A DNA stretch of 64,000 bases from an uncultured Veillonellaceae bacterium (lineage in GTDB: Bacteria > Bacillota > Negativicutes > Selenomonadales > Selenomonadaceae). Location: NCBI GenBank assembly GCA_902801565.1, contig CADCIX010000012.1, positions 1 through 64,000 on the forward strand, given 5' to 3'. Both the position numbers and the translations under genes were made by a program. Positions within the stretch are counted from its first letter, which is position 1. Every line of letters begins with the position of its first letter. Under the pieces are notes generated by a model. It worked only from the letters and a program-made list of their open reading frames with translations, was not told where the DNA came from and searched no databases. Shown here in pieces: positions 40,535 through 52,834 of the stretch.

Positions 40535-41917
40535 CTACTTTCCGATACAGAACTGGCTGAAAATCTGGTCGATGATATCCTCTCCCACGGTTTCGCCGGT
40601 GATTTCTCCCAATTTCTCCCATGCAGAACGCAGATCAATGGAGACAAAATCCACACTCATACCCGCCTGTATGGTATTTTGGGCCGCTTCCAGATGCTTT
40701 TCTGCCTGACGCAGGATCTCCGCCTGACGCTCATCGTTGACAAAGGAGCCTTCTTCTCCGGAAAAATTGCTCCCATACACCTTTTGGACGATGGCCTTCT
40801 CAAGCTCCTGAAGCCCCGTTTCTTCCTTGGTGGATATCGGACATAGCGTAAGCGCCGGAAAACGCTCCTGGAGCCTCTCAGGAGGAAATGCGAGCTTCAG
40901 GTCCTTTTTGTTCAAAAGAAGAATGGCTTCCCTTCCCTCAACCAGCCCCATGATTTCCTCATCTTCCTCAGTGAGCTCACGGGAACCATCGAAAATGGCC
41001 AGAAGAAGGGACGCCTCCTCCGCATAGCTTCTGGAACGCTCCACGCCGATGCGCTCCACAGCATCCTCCGTCCTTCGGATTCCCGCGGTATCGATGATGC
41101 GCAAGGGAACCCCCCCGATATCCGCATATTCCTCGATGCTGTCCCGCGTGGTACCAGGGATATCGGTGACGATCGCCCTTTCCTCCCGCAGAAGGGCATT
41201 GAGCAGGCTGGACTTCCCGACATTCGGCTTCCCGATGATGGCTGCCGTAAGCCCGTCCCGCAAGATCTTTCCCGCATGGGCCGTCCGAAGCATTTCCTTT
41301 AAAAGGTTGATAAAATCAACCACTTTCTTTTCCACATGCTCAAGAACAACTTCCTCTATTTCATCCTCCGGAAAATCGATGCTTGCCTCCAGATGGGCAA
41401 TCTGCTCCAAGATATCATGGCGCAGGTTCCTGATCCTGCCGGAAAACTGCCCGGAAAGATGCCCTTCCGCCACCTTCAGGGAGGTTCTCGTCCTCGCCTG
41501 TATCACATCCATGACTGCCTGAGCCTGGGAAAGATCCAGACGTCCGTTGAGAAAGGCACGTTTCGTGAATTCCCCACGTTCTGCGGATCTTGCTCCCGCC
41601 TCATAGGTCAATGCCAGAGTCCGGCGCAGGGGCATCGTTCCCCCATGGCATTGAAGCTCCACAACATCCTCCTTCGTATAGGAATGAGGACTTCGCATGA
41701 CGAGGGCAATGGCCTCATCCACAAGTTCTCCCTGAAAATCGCGGATATGACCATAAACAGCCCGATGGGACTCCATATCAGACAACTTCTTTCCACAAAC
41801 AGGGAAGAATATCTTCTCTGCTGTCCCGATAGCTGTTTCGCCGCTGATCCTTATGATGCCGATCCCTGCGGTTCCCTGTGGAGTCGCAATGGCACTGATG
41901 GTATCGCTTTGCTGCAT
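40535..41917 (-). CDS. mnmE: tRNA modification GTPase MnmE
   Basis: A 460-residue GTPase, partner of MnmG. The N-terminal folate-binding domain starts [20 protein letters not shown]. The G domain has [23 protein letters not shown] and NKKDL. The C-terminus is CIGK, the conserved CxGK motif. The ATG at 41917 is preceded by AAAGGAG. A perfect AT-rich inverted repeat lies immediately upstream, between the jag terminator and this ribosome site, so mnmE may have its own promoter. Confidence 0.96.
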   Translation of the reverse strand: MQQSDTISAIATPQGTAGIGIIRISGETAIGTAEKIFFPVCGKKLSDMESHRAVYGHIRDFQGELVDEAIALVMRSPHSYTKEDVVELQCHGGTMPLRRTLALTYEAGARSAERGEFTKRAFLNGRLDLSQAQAVMDVIQARTRTSLKVAEGHLSGQFSGRIRNLRHDILEQIAHLEASIDFPEDEIEEVVLEHVEKKVVDFINLLKEMLRTAHAGKILRDGLTAAIIGKPNVGKSSLLNALLREERAIVTDIPGTTRDSIEEYADIGGVPLRIIDTAGIRRTEDAVERIGVERSRSYAEEASLLLAIFDGSRELTEEDEEIMGLVEGREAILLLNKKDLKLAFPPERLQERFPALTLCPISTKEETGLQELEKAIVQKVYGSNFSGEEGSFVNDERQAEILRQAEKHLEAAQNTIQAGMSVDFVSIDLRSAWEKLGEITGETVGEDIIDQIFSQFCIGK

Positions 41918-41933
41918 AAGCGTCTCCTTTACT

Positions 41934-41968
41934 ATAGGATATAAATACTGTTATCATTTATATCCTAT
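41934..41968. repeat. Perfect 13-bp inverted repeat upstream of mnmE
   Basis: Arms ATAGGATATAAAT and ATTTATATCCTAT separated by 9 bp, ending about 5 nt before the mnmE ribosome site on the minus strand. On the plus strand it is followed by TTTTTTATTT. It could be an operator or an mRNA hairpin. Confidence 0.6.
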
Positions 41969-42002
41969 TTTTTATTTCATTATTTATTTATTCATATATC
42001 TG

Positions 42003-42033
42003 CAAAAAAGGACTGCCCCTTAGGACAGCCCTT
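42003..42033 (-). terminator. Terminator of the rpmH-jag operon
   Basis: On the minus strand, GGCTGTCC and GGGCAGTCC form a stem with one bulge and are followed by TTTTTT, just after the jag stop codon. Confidence 0.8.
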
Positions 42034-42053
42034 TCACAGCTTCGTTCCATCAA

Positions 42054-42827
42054 TCATTCGTATGATTTTTTCTCTTTTTCATGCCGTCCCAAACGCTTCG
42101 GCACGATGACGACATAGCGGTAAGGCTCTTCTCCATCGCTGTAGGTGGATACCCTCCGATGATCCTGCAGGGCCATATGGATAATCTTGCGCTCATGGCG
42201 GTTCATGGGCTCCAGCTTGACCTCCGCGCGGATGCGATTCGCCTTGTCTGCCAAACGCATGGCAAGACGCTTCAGGGTCTCCTCACGGCGACGGCGGTAC
42301 TTTTCAACATCCAGGATTACCCGAATGCGATCCTCTGCCAGTCCCCTGTTTGCCGCGAGATTTGCAAGATACTGCAGGGAATCCAGCGTCTGCCCGTGCT
42401 TGCCGATGAGAATTCCAAGCTTCTCGCCCACGAGATTGAAGACATATCCTTCCTCGGTCTTTTCCCGCTCCATCTTCACATCCAGGTGCATGGCAGCAAA
42501 AAGATCCTTGAGGAAATTTTCCGTCCTTCCCAGTGGCAGGGAATCATCCCGTTCCACGTTCTCCGGCACCGGCTGCTCTTCCTGCCTGGTTTCCTGCTCC
42601 ACTTCCACGGGAGCTTCCACTGGCTGCTGAACAGCAACAGGCACTTCCTCCTGCTCCTTCCGCATCACACGGATGCGGGCAGGCTTTGCGCCGAAACCAA
42701 AGATTCCCTTGCTTGGCTGTGCAAGGACTTCATAGGATACCTGGTCTTCCGACGCACCGAGTTCCAGCAATGCGCTTCTCAATGCCTCTTCCACGGTTTT
42801 TCCTGTCTTTTCCACCATATCTGCCAT
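42054..42827 (-). CDS. jag: RNA-binding protein Jag (KhpB)
   Basis: A 257-residue cytoplasmic RNA chaperone-like protein. It has a Jag_N domain (residues 1-50; QPSKGIFGFGAKPARIRV), an acidic Glu/Gln/Pro-rich linker (about 55-95), a KH domain with the GxxG loop (LIGKHGQT) and an R3H domain (NRHERKIIHMAL). Start at ATG 42827 after AAGGAGG, one nucleotide past the yidC stop. The yidC-jag pair is conserved across Firmicutes. Confidence 0.94.
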   Translation of the reverse strand: MADMVEKTGKTVEEALRSALLELGASEDQVSYEVLAQPSKGIFGFGAKPARIRVMRKEQEEVPVAVQQPVEAPVEVEQETRQEEQPVPENVERDDSLPLGRTENFLKDLFAAMHLDVKMEREKTEEGYVFNLVGEKLGILIGKHGQTLDSLQYLANLAANRGLAEDRIRVILDVEKYRRRREETLKRLAMRLADKANRIRAEVKLEPMNRHERKIIHMALQDHRRVSTYSDGEEPYRYVVIVPKRLGRHEKEKKSYE

Positions 42828-42828
42828 A

Positions 42829-43506
42829 TCAGGCAGCCTCCTTTTTCGGATTGCGGTCATCGCCGCGATACATCCACCACTGCTGAATAATCTGGGTAAT
42901 ATTCATCGTCACCCAGTAAAGAACAAGCCCGGAAGGGAACTGCAAGCTGATCCAGCCGATGAAGATGGGCATGACCGTCATCATGATCTTCATCTGCTGA
43001 TTCATTTCCGTACTCGTCTGCTTCTGCTGCAGGAATGTCGTCAATGCAGAGAGTATGGGCAGGATATACATGGGGTCCGGCTCGGAAAGACTGGGAAGCC
43101 AGAAGAATGCCTCCATCCCTTCCTCGAAGTGGAAATTGTAAAGAGAATAGTACATTCCCATGAGAATCGGCATCTGGATGAGAAGGGGAAGGCAACCCGC
43201 CAGGGGATTTACCCCCGCGTCCTTGTAAAGTTCAGCGATTTTCTGCTGCATCACCTGGGGATCGTCCTTGTACTTCTCCTGCAGCTTCTTCATCTTAGGG
43301 GAAAGTTCCTGCATGGCCTTCATGGACTTTACCTGCTTGACCGTCAGCGGGTACAGGATCATCTTGACGATGATCGTGAGAAGCACGATGGCCCATCCAT
43401 AGCTGATGAAACCAGCAGAAGCCGTGAGACTGTGAAGACTCGTAAGGACAAAGGTCAAAATACTCTCAATCGGCGAAAAAAGCGTTCCAAAGAAACCTGG
43501 CTCCAA
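42829..43506 (-). CDS. yidC: Membrane protein insertase YidC (SpoIIIJ/Oxa1 type)
   Basis: A 225-residue insertase with five helices and the Oxa1 signature from YGWAIVLLTIIVKMILYPL through NPLAGCLPLLIQMPIL. A hydrophilic-groove Arg is not obvious; Lys residues are near KMILYPLTVKQVKSMK. Unlike SpoIIIJ of Bacillus it shows no lipobox signal peptide, so the N-terminus is membrane-embedded directly. No ATG fits; a TTG at 43506, about 10 nt after AGGA, is taken as the start. Confidence 0.93.
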   Translation of the reverse strand: MEPGFFGTLFSPIESILTFVLTSLHSLTASAGFISYGWAIVLLTIIVKMILYPLTVKQVKSMKAMQELSPKMKKLQEKYKDDPQVMQQKIAELYKDAGVNPLAGCLPLLIQMPILMGMYYSLYNFHFEEGMEAFFWLPSLSEPDPMYILPILSALTTFLQQKQTSTEMNQQMKIMMTVMPIFIGWISLQFPSGLVLYWVTMNITQIIQQWWMYRGDDRNPKKEAA

Positions 43507-43566
43507 TTCATCACATCCTATCCTATTCCTAAAGCAGAAAAATTCCTGCCCATTGTTACAATTAAT

Positions 43567-43779
43567 CTATGGCACGGGATCATAGCCACCCTTGTGAAAG
43601 GGATGGCAGCGCAATATGCGCCGAAGGGCCATCCAGCCCCCCTTGAGAGCCCCATATCTTTCAACAGCAATCCATGCATATTCCGAGCAGGTGGGAACAA
43701 AGCGGCAGGAAGGCGCTTTCAACGGTGACAGGAAGTCACGATAGAACTTGATGAGGAATATCAAGATCTTCTTCATCAT
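43567..43779 (-). CDS. yidD: Membrane protein insertion efficiency factor YidD
   Basis: A 70-residue protein with the YidD core: [32 protein letters not shown] and [16 protein letters not shown]. The three conserved cysteines are present. It starts at the first of two ATGs overlapping the rnpA stop (ATGA type). It supports membrane insertion with YidC, its downstream neighbour. Confidence 0.93.
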   Translation of the reverse strand: MMKKILIFLIKFYRDFLSPLKAPSCRFVPTCSEYAWIAVERYGALKGGWMALRRILRCHPFHKGGYDPVP

Positions 43780-44132
43780 CCCTGCCTCCCAAGAAAGATT
43801 CCCGCCTTTTTCCCAAGACCCAGAAAAGCATTTTGCGCCACAGCGCATTTTTCGTCCACCAGGGCACGGCGCCCAACCAAAAGCAAGGCAATCCCGGGAC
43901 GCACCTGATCCTGATGCAGCCGGTAACTCTCCCGAAGCAGTCTCTTAACCCGATTGCGGACCACCGCATTCCCGAGCTTCTTTCCGGCAGCGAAACCGAC
44001 CTTCCCTCCCAGGGAATCCGAAGGATACACATAGAGGACAAGATAACGATTCGCATAGGATTTTCCGTATCGATAAACCGTCTGAAAATTTTCTTTTTTT
44101 TGGAGAATCCTGCGTTTCGGCAGCTTCAACAT
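43776..44132 (-). CDS. rnpA: Ribonuclease P protein component
   Basis: A 118-residue basic protein subunit of RNase P, which matures tRNA 5' ends. The RNR motif is in [32 protein letters not shown] is the first conserved block. Start at ATG 44132 (MLKLPKR) after AAAGGAG. It overlaps yidD by 4 nt and lies behind rpmH, separated by a hairpin that may lower its expression relative to L34. Confidence 0.95.
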   Translation of the reverse strand: MLKLPKRRILQKKENFQTVYRYGKSYANRYLVLYVYPSDSLGGKVGFAAGKKLGNAVVRNRVKRLLRESYRLHQDQVRPGIALLLVGRRALVDEKCAVAQNAFLGLGKKAGIFLGRQG

Positions 44133-44191
44133 ATCATGCTCCTTTGACTCGTCCAAGGAACCCTTCCAAAGGAGGATTCTCCATGAAATGG

Positions 44192-44213
44192 AAAAAGGCC
44201 ACCTCAGTGACCT
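44192..44213 (-). terminator. Attenuator between rpmH and rnpA
   Basis: GGTCAC/GTGGCC hairpin followed by TTTTT on the minus strand. It probably lets much of the transcript end after rpmH. Confidence 0.75.
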
Positions 44214-44219
44214 GTAACG

Positions 44220-44354
44220 TTACGCCGTAAGCTTCTTCCTGCCACGCTGACGCCTTCTCTTGATGACGAGACGGCCACCCTTCGTCTTCATGCGCTCACG
44301 AAAACCATGGGTCTGCTTGCGCCAATGATTGTTCGGCTGATAGGTTCTCTTCAT
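44220..44354 (-). CDS. rpmH: Ribosomal protein L34
   Basis: A 44-residue protein that begins [18 protein letters not shown] and ends GRKKLTA, the complete universal L34 sequence pattern. The ATG at 44354 is preceded by AAGGAGGTG. A consensus promoter lies 71 bp upstream of the start. Confidence 0.98.
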   Translation of the reverse strand: MKRTYQPNNHWRKQTHGFRERMKTKGGRLVIKRRRQRGRKKLTA

Positions 44355-44424
44355 TCTCTTAACACCTCCTTGAACCTCTGAGGCAATTTCTGGGGGAGCA
44401 ACCCCCGAAAAATCAGCTATGTAG

Positions 44425-44453
44425 ATTATAGACTAGCTCTCTATAGGTGTCAA
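44425..44453 (-). promoter_or_regulatory. Consensus promoter of the rpmH operon
   Basis: -35 TTGACA (44453-44448), a 17-nt spacer and -10 TATAAT (44430-44425) on the minus strand: a perfect sigma-70-type promoter. The leader contains a GGGGG/CCCCC hairpin at 44391-44406. Confidence 0.9.
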
Positions 44454-44506
44454 GCAAGAAACTATGCTTATTTTTGCCTTTTTCCACGGAATCCCCTACA
44501 AAACTG

Positions 44507-44535
44507 TTGATAACTTCCCTCTATTTTGTTATGAT
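44507..44535 (+). promoter_or_regulatory. Promoter of dnaA
   Basis: -35 TTGATA, a 17-nt spacer and -10 TATGAT. DnaA boxes at 44596-44627 lie just downstream, fitting autorepression by DnaA. Confidence 0.75.
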
Positions 44536-44595
44536 ATTCCTGCATTCTCCCAAATTTACCAATCATATCCAGTTTTTCATGCCATATGGCAAAGC

Positions 44596-44627
44596 TTATC
44601 CACAGCTGTGGAAAAATATGTGGATAA
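44596..44627. promoter_or_regulatory. DnaA-box pair upstream of dnaA
   Basis: Perfect DnaA boxes TTATCCACA (44596-44604, plus) and TGTGGATAA (44619-44627, reverse) in convergent orientation, 14 bp apart, within the dnaA leader. Confidence 0.9.
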
Positions 44628-44652
44628 TGTATAGATAGAAAGGATTTTTTCA

Positions 44653-46095
44653 ATGGATGAAACACAGATGCAGGCGGTCTGGGAAAAGATACTGTCCAAG
44701 GTACAGGAGTCCCTCTCTGAAATTGTCTGCAATCAATGGCTTCGTCCGGTCCGTCCCGTCTCTTTCACGAACCAGACATTGACCATCGGTGCTCCCAACG
44801 AATTCCATAAGGACTATATCATCAACCGTCGCTACATTCCCTTCATCGAAGACGCTACCCTGGATGTCACAGGCAACAGGCTTACCGTATCTGTCGTCAG
44901 CCTGGACCTCCCTCAAAAAGAGAAATCTTCCAAGAAATCCGCAAAAAATGATATCGTCAAGGAAGGCACCCCCATCCAGGACTCCCTCATCAACGAGGAA
45001 ACGCCTTCCATAGAAACGGGAAGCCCCCATCAATGGCACGATATCCCGGAACAGATTTCCCCTGGGGATTCCTCCACATTGAACCCAAGATATACCTTTG
45101 ATACCTTTGTCACAGGAAAATCCAACCAGCTCGCCCATGCTGCCGCCCTTGCCGTGGCAGCCTCCCCGGGCAAGGCATACAACCCATTCTTCATGTACGG
45201 CGGCGTCGGTCTCGGCAAGACACACCTCATGCACGCCATCGGCCACCAGATCCTCAAGAACAATCCCGACAAACGCGTCCTCTACGTGTCCAGCGAGAAA
45301 TTCACCAACGAACTCATCAACGCCATCCGCGACAACAATCCGGAAGTCTTCCGGCAGAAATACCGCACCGTCGATGTTCTCCTCGTGGACGATATCCAGT
45401 TCCTGTCGGGAAAAACAGGAACCCAGGAGGAATTCTTCCATACCTTCAACACCCTGCGGGATGCCGACAAGCAGATCATCCTCTCCTCCGACCGTCCACC
45501 CAAGGAAGTGGAAAAACTGGAGGAACGCCTTCGCTCCCGGTTCGAATGGGGACTCATCACCGACGTGCAGGCGCCGGATCTGGAAACCCGCATCGCCATC
45601 CTCAAAAAGAAGGCCATCATCGACCATCTCGATGTCCCCAACGATGTCATGGTGTACATTGCCAGCCGCATCGACAGCAACATCCGCGAACTGGAAGGAG
45701 CGCTCACCCGCACCGTCGCCTACGCCTCCCTCACCCAGCAGCCCGTGACCAAGGAAGTTGCTGCAGAAGCCCTCAAGAACATCTTCGAGGGCAACAAAGC
45801 CAAAGAGATCACACTTGATCTCATACAGGAAATCATAGCAGACCATTTCAAAGTAAAGATTGAAGAACTCCACTCCAAGAAACGCACAAGGGAAATCGCC
45901 TATCCCCGCCAGATTGCCATGTATCTCAGCCGCGAGCTGACGGACATCTCACTTCCCCAAATCGGCACCTTCTTCGGCGGGCGCGACCATACAACAGTCA
46001 TGCATGCCTGCAATAAGGTAATGGATGAGAGGAAATCCAACAAGCAGGTGGACAACACGATCTCCAAGCTCATCGAACGCATCCAGCAAGTCTAG
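44653..46095 (+). CDS. dnaA: Chromosomal replication initiator DnaA
   Basis: A 480-residue initiator. Domain I is at residues 1-85, a charged linker (domain II) at about 90-130, and the AAA+ domain has Walker [11 protein letters not shown] near residue 183 and Walker [11 protein letters not shown] near 243. Domain IV carries the DNA-recognition signature [22 protein letters not shown] lies upstream of the ATG. It binds the boxes on both sides of its own gene to open the origin. Confidence 0.98.
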   Translation: MDETQMQAVWEKILSKVQESLSEIVCNQWLRPVRPVSFTNQTLTIGAPNEFHKDYIINRRYIPFIEDATLDVTGNRLTVSVVSLDLPQKEKSSKKSAKNDIVKEGTPIQDSLINEETPSIETGSPHQWHDIPEQISPGDSSTLNPRYTFDTFVTGKSNQLAHAAALAVAASPGKAYNPFFMYGGVGLGKTHLMHAIGHQILKNNPDKRVLYVSSEKFTNELINAIRDNNPEVFRQKYRTVDVLLVDDIQFLSGKTGTQEEFFHTFNTLRDADKQIILSSDRPPKEVEKLEERLRSRFEWGLITDVQAPDLETRIAILKKKAIIDHLDVPNDVMVYIASRIDSNIRELEGALTRTVAYASLTQQPVTKEVAAEALKNIFEGNKAKEITLDLIQEIIADHFKVKIEELHSKKRTREIAYPRQIAMYLSRELTDISLPQIGTFFGGRDHTTVMHACNKVMDERKSNKQVDNTISKLIERIQQV

Positions 46096-46345
46096 AACAC
46101 AGTAGTGCATAAACATGTGGGCAACCTGTCCATTATCCTGTAGATGAAATGTGCATAAGCCAAAGGGAGGTTATTCCAGTGAATAATGTGGATAACCTCC
46201 CCTCTTGCTATCAACAGGTTATCCACATCCAAATTCCCCAGACAGAAAAACGCCAAGGCACTTTCCAACATTTCCACAGGGCCTACTACTACGGCGACTA
46301 ATTCTTTTAATCTATAAGTTATTGTAAAAAGAAAGAAGGCTCACC
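46096..46345. other. Origin of replication oriC (dnaA-dnaN interval)
   Basis: Perfect DnaA boxes lie at 46187-46195 (TGTGGATAA) and 46219-46227 (TTATCCACA), with a one-mismatch box TGTGCATAA at 46150-46158. Near the right end a degenerate box (ATTTCCACA, 46270-46278) is followed by a short GC spacer, the DnaA-trio CTACTACTA at 46283-46291, another CTA, and the AT-rich stretch 46301-46335. This matches the box-spacer-trio-unwinding layout known from Bacillus. Gene orientation diverges from here. Confidence 0.9.
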
Positions 46346-47458
46346 ATGAAATTTTCCTGCAGCAAAAAAGACTTTACAGAAGCTCTTCAGGTCGTATCCA
46401 AAGCAGCCTCCAACAAACAGCAAATGCCCATCCTCTCGGGTATCTACCTGAAAGCAGACAATTATTCACTGGAATTGCAGGCAACCGATTACGAACTGGG
46501 CTTCATCGTCAAGATACAGGCAAATGTCGAATCCCCCGGACAAATCGTGCTTTCAGGCCGCTTTCTGCAAGAGGTTGTCCGCAAACTCCCAACGGAACAG
46601 GTCATCTTCTCCTTTGACAAAGAAGAAAACATCGCCCACATCCAGTCCGGACAGGCAAACTTCACTCTCCTGAGCATGAACGCCAGCGAATTTCCTATCA
46701 TCCATCACTTTGAAGGAGACCTGGAATTTGCCATGGAAAACGACGTACTCCAGGATCTCGTCAAAAAAACCGTATTCTCCTGTTCCACAGACGAAACACG
46801 CCCGGTCTTCACAGGATGCTACATGGAGGTCGACAACGATACGATCACCATGGCAGCCACCAATACGCACCGCCTCTCTGTGAAAAGCATCACCCTGGAT
46901 CTTCCCATAGGAGCCATCAAGATCATCATTCCGGCCAAATCCCTGAACGAACTCCTTCATATCATGAACCCGGACAATCCGACTACCGTTCATATCACAT
47001 GCTCCCACAACAGAATCAGCTTCTCTTTTGACAATATCTACATGACCTCTCGTCTGATAGAAGGAGCATTTCCGGACTACAAGAAGGTCATCCCGAACGA
47101 TTTCTCCACAAAGGTCACGGTGGACACAGACCTCTTCAGTGCAGCAATCGATCGCGTCTCCCTTATATCACGATCCAATGAGTACAACATCATACGACTC
47201 AGCTTTACCCAAGGCCAGATTCATATATCATCCAACAATCCCGACATTGGCAAGGCAGAAGAGACCGTACCTGCCTCTGTGGAGGGACCTGACGTCAACA
47301 TTGCCTTCAATGCGAAATACGTAACCGATGTATTTAAGAATATTCAAACGAATGAATGTGTTTTGTATCTGCAGCAAAGTCTCAGACCCATGTCTGTCCG
47401 CGAGAACAATAATGATACCTTCCTCTATGTGGTAACACCGGTAAGAACGGCACACTGA
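46346..47458 (+). CDS. dnaN: DNA polymerase III beta clamp
   Basis: A 370-residue sliding clamp with three repeated folds. The sequence begins MKFSCSKKDFTEALQVVSKA and ends with the VTPVRT family terminus. MLHGGR-type frames here are shadows. Conserved blocks include VLSGRFLQEVVRKLP, TDETRPVFTGCYMEV and ATNTHRLS. GAAAGAAGG precedes the ATG. recF begins 3 nt after the stop; no S4-domain yaaA gene intervenes, unlike in Bacillus. Confidence 0.97.
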   Translation: MKFSCSKKDFTEALQVVSKAASNKQQMPILSGIYLKADNYSLELQATDYELGFIVKIQANVESPGQIVLSGRFLQEVVRKLPTEQVIFSFDKEENIAHIQSGQANFTLLSMNASEFPIIHHFEGDLEFAMENDVLQDLVKKTVFSCSTDETRPVFTGCYMEVDNDTITMAATNTHRLSVKSITLDLPIGAIKIIIPAKSLNELLHIMNPDNPTTVHITCSHNRISFSFDNIYMTSRLIEGAFPDYKKVIPNDFSTKVTVDTDLFSAAIDRVSLISRSNEYNIIRLSFTQGQIHISSNNPDIGKAEETVPASVEGPDVNIAFNAKYVTDVFKNIQTNECVLYLQQSLRPMSVRENNNDTFLYVVTPVRTAH

Positions 47459-47460
47459 AG

Positions 47461-48567
47461 ATGATTGTCCATTCTTTGTCCCTAAAAAATTACAGGAACT
47501 ATGCTGCATTGGATCTCCAGCTTTCTCCCAATATCAATATTCTTCTGGGAGCCAATGCCCAAGGAAAGACAAACCTCATAGAAGCCATATACTATGCATC
47601 CTTTGGACACTCCCACCGCACAAGGACGGATGCAGAGCTTATCCTATGGGAAGAGAGGGAAGGAACCCTCAGGATCGATTTCGAGCGCATGGGAGTTCCC
47701 AATGTCCTTGAGTTCCTCTTTCACCGGGAAAAACGCCGCAATATCCTCTTCAACGGGCATCCCATCCGTCCACGAGAACTGATCGGCAACCTGAACACCG
47801 TCCTGTTCTCCCCTGAGGATCTTCTGCTGGTCAAGGGAGCACCGGCGGGGAGGCGCCGTTTCCTGGACGGGGAGATATCACAGGCCAGCCCGTCTTATTA
47901 TCAGGAACTCCTGCGGTACAACAAGATTCTCGTGCAGCGCAATACCCTCCTCAAACGCGTGCGGGAGCACAAGGCAAGGCTAGAGATGCTGGAGCCTTGG
48001 GATATCCAGCTGGCAGAAAGCGCAGAAAAGATCACTTCCAAGCGTCTGGAGGCTATCAAGAAACTCAACATGCTGGCAAATCTCATGCACCGGCGCATTT
48101 CAGGAAACCGGGAGAATCTTTCGGTTTCTTATGAAATCCATGGACAAAAGTCCGGAGAAATGACAAATGACCTGAAAACATGGTATAATAAAAAGATGGA
48201 GGAATCGAGAGAGCAGGATGTTTTTCGTGGCTCCACGGGAATCGGGCCGCATCATGACGATGTGATTCTCGAGGTGAACGGCATCAACTTGCGTTCCTTT
48301 GGCTCCCAGGGACAGCAGCGCACCGGCATACTTGCCCTGAAACTCGCCGAGCTGGAATTCCTTCGCTCCGGGACAGGTGAGTATCCTGTACTTCTTTTGG
48401 ATGATGTCATGAGCGAACTGGACGCCGCAAGAAGGAATCAGCTTCTGGACTTTATTCGGCGGGAACGCATCCAGACGCTCGTTGCCGCGACGGAGGAAGC
48501 CTATTTCCCACAGGAGTCTATCGGCACCTGTTACGATGTCAGAGAGGGAACTGTGTCAAAGCGATGA
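47461..48567 (+). CDS. recF: DNA replication and repair protein RecF
   Basis: A 368-residue SMC-like ATPase that loads RecA at gaps. It has Walker A GANAQGKTNL near residue 31, signature FGSQGQQRTGILALKLAEL near 282, and Walker B PVLLLDDVMSELD. The start is an ATG 2 nt after the dnaN stop, so translation is coupled. The C-terminus is immediately followed by the DciA-like gene. Confidence 0.97.
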   Translation: MIVHSLSLKNYRNYAALDLQLSPNINILLGANAQGKTNLIEAIYYASFGHSHRTRTDAELILWEEREGTLRIDFERMGVPNVLEFLFHREKRRNILFNGHPIRPRELIGNLNTVLFSPEDLLLVKGAPAGRRRFLDGEISQASPSYYQELLRYNKILVQRNTLLKRVREHKARLEMLEPWDIQLAESAEKITSKRLEAIKKLNMLANLMHRRISGNRENLSVSYEIHGQKSGEMTNDLKTWYNKKMEESREQDVFRGSTGIGPHHDDVILEVNGINLRSFGSQGQQRTGILALKLAELEFLRSGTGEYPVLLLDDVMSELDAARRNQLLDFIRRERIQTLVAATEEAYFPQESIGTCYDVREGTVSKR

Positions 48568-48583
48568 TGAGGAAGGTGGTCTC

Positions 48584-49526
48584 ATGGCAAAACGCACGCC
48601 GGGAATCGAGCAGGTGAATACCATCCTTCCCAAGAGCATCCATGCCCTTGGACCGAAGGTGGAAAAGCTGTATCGGCGCCATTTTGTCCTCTGGCACTGG
48701 TCCCATATCGTAGGTGAGACCATCGCTGCCCATGTGCATCCCATGGGAATCGAGCAGGGAAGGCTCTGGCTCTATTCCATGGACTCCAGCTGGCGCAACG
48801 AGATCCAGATGATGCAGACGGAAATCCTGCAGAAGGTCAACCGATATGCAGGGGAGTGTCTGGTTACTGAGATGCGTTTCGGAAGGAAATGGGAAAAGCC
48901 GGAATTGCAAGGAATAGTGCGGGATAAAGAATATAATGAAGAGACTTTAAAAAGAAATGTTATAAAAGAAAATCTCACGGATGACGAGATGGAATGCATG
49001 AAAAAGGAATGTTCCTCTGTGGAAGATGAGGAAATTGCAGGACATCTGTACCATTTGATGATTCGTCAGAAGAAGCTCATGAAGTGGAAGGAAAGCCAGT
49101 CCTGGCATCCGTGCCTTGATTGTGGGACTCTCTGCCCAAGGGAGGAAGAGAGATGCAATGTCTGTGACCGGCGCCATAGAAGCGAGGTGCGGGCGAAAGT
49201 GCGCCATATCCTTCAGGAGATTCCATGGATGCGCTATGGGGAGATCCGGAAACAGGTACAGGAGAGCACGCCTTACATGGTCAACAGCCTGAGGGCTTCC
49301 ATGGTGCAGGAGATGGCAAAGACGGTGAACTTCGGGGATTTTGAGAGCATGGCGGCAAAGCGGCTGGTGATGCTTCATTGTTGCCTGCCTCCTGAACAGC
49401 TTACGGAGGAGGTCATGCGAAGGACGCTTTACTATCTAAGGAAGGATCTTTCCAAACCCCGGGAGTTCAAGACTGTGAAGCGTTATGATTACATTCCGCG
49501 AGGAAGAAGGAAGGCGGGTGGAACAA

Positions 49527-49549
<23 letters not shown>
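48584..49549 (+). CDS. DciA-like (DUF721) protein with zinc-ribbon extension
   Basis: A 321-residue protein. The N-terminal 95 residues match DUF721/DciA, the replicative-helicase loader or operator of bacteria that lack DnaC: WSHIVGETIAAHVHP and LWLYSMDSSWRNEIQMM. Typical DciA proteins are about 100-170 residues. Here a long C-terminal extension has a four-cysteine ribbon (CLDCGTLCPREEERCNVC) near residues 180-200, followed by a basic helical region. Start at ATG 48584 after GGAAGGTGG. It sits between recF and remB, the usual DUF721 position in this clade. The role of the extension is unknown. Confidence 0.82.
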
Positions 49550-51858
<2,309 letters not shown>

Positions 51859-51863
51859 TATTT

Positions 51864-52823
51864 ATGATGAAATTGATTTCAATAGTGGTTCCTGTCTATA
51901 ATGAAGAGGACAACATCCGACATTTCTACGAGGCAATCTGCAAAGTGATGCAGGAATTGCCTTATGACTGGGAATTGGTGTTCGTGGACGATGGCTCCAG
52001 GGACAGGAGCTGGGAAATTTTGCAGGAAATGGAGCAGTCCGACAGCCGCGTCCAGCCCATCCAGCTTTCGCGCAACATGGGGCATCAACTTGCCCTGACC
52101 TGCGGTATGGATTATGCGGAGGGAGATGCCGTCATCACCATGGACGGCGATATGCAGCACCCTCCGGAATTGCTTCCCGTTCTGATTCATGAGTGGGAGC
52201 AGGGATTTGAGATTGTCCAGACCGTGCGAAAGACAACGGAAGGGGTATCCTGGGCAAAGAATTTTTCGTCCAATGGATTCTATTGGCTGCTCAATCATAT
52301 TTCGGATACCCATATCATTGAGGGAGGATCGGATTTTCGCCTGATGGATGCCAAGGTCGTCCGTGCCTTCCGTCATTACCGCGAGCACGTCCGGTTCATC
52401 CGGGGCATGATCAGTGAGATGGGATACCGCCAGACGACGATTGAGTTCGTGGCGCCGCCGCGTTTTGCGGGGGAATCGAAATTCTCGCTGAAGAAGATGT
52501 TCCGCCTTGCCGTCGATGGGGTGCTGGCCTATTCTTCCTTTCCCCTTCGTTTCGGATTGTATGTGGGCATGCTCTGCGCCTGCATCAGCGTCCTGATTTT
52601 CCTGCATGTGCTCTACGTCACCTATATCGGGGGAGATGCAGAACGCGGCTGGCCCACGATCATTGGCTGCATCGTCTTTTTTGGAGGCGTGCAGCTGATG
52701 ACCCTGGGAATCATTGGTGTCTACATTGGGCGGATTTTCGAGGAAGTCAAGCGCAGGCCCCTGTATCTGGTGGAACGGGAGAAACCGACAGCGCGAAGGC
52801 GCATGAGGGAAGAAAATCAGTAA
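51864..52823 (+). CDS. Family 2 glycosyltransferase, polyprenyl-phosphate type
   Basis: A 319-residue membrane-anchored GT2 enzyme like GtrB/DPM synthases. It has VVPVYNEEDNI, VFVDDGSRDRSWE and the DxD metal motif in MDGDMQHPPE. Two C-terminal helices (about residues 227-250 and 265-292, GVQLMTLGIIGVYIGRIFEE) anchor it. Such enzymes load a sugar from a nucleotide donor onto undecaprenyl phosphate for later transfer to glycans. It starts 5 nt past gyrB; the gyrB operon may extend to it. It ends in a terminator. Confidence 0.88.
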   Translation: MMKLISIVVPVYNEEDNIRHFYEAICKVMQELPYDWELVFVDDGSRDRSWEILQEMEQSDSRVQPIQLSRNMGHQLALTCGMDYAEGDAVITMDGDMQHPPELLPVLIHEWEQGFEIVQTVRKTTEGVSWAKNFSSNGFYWLLNHISDTHIIEGGSDFRLMDAKVVRAFRHYREHVRFIRGMISEMGYRQTTIEFVAPPRFAGESKFSLKKMFRLAVDGVLAYSSFPLRFGLYVGMLCACISVLIFLHVLYVTYIGGDAERGWPTIIGCIVFFGGVQLMTLGIIGVYIGRIFEEVKRRPLYLVEREKPTARRRMREENQ

Positions 52824-52834
52824 AACTTATCAAA

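Noticed and set aside
44650-45873. Minus-strand open frame opposite dnaA
   Set aside because: Shadow of dnaA; no recognisable product.
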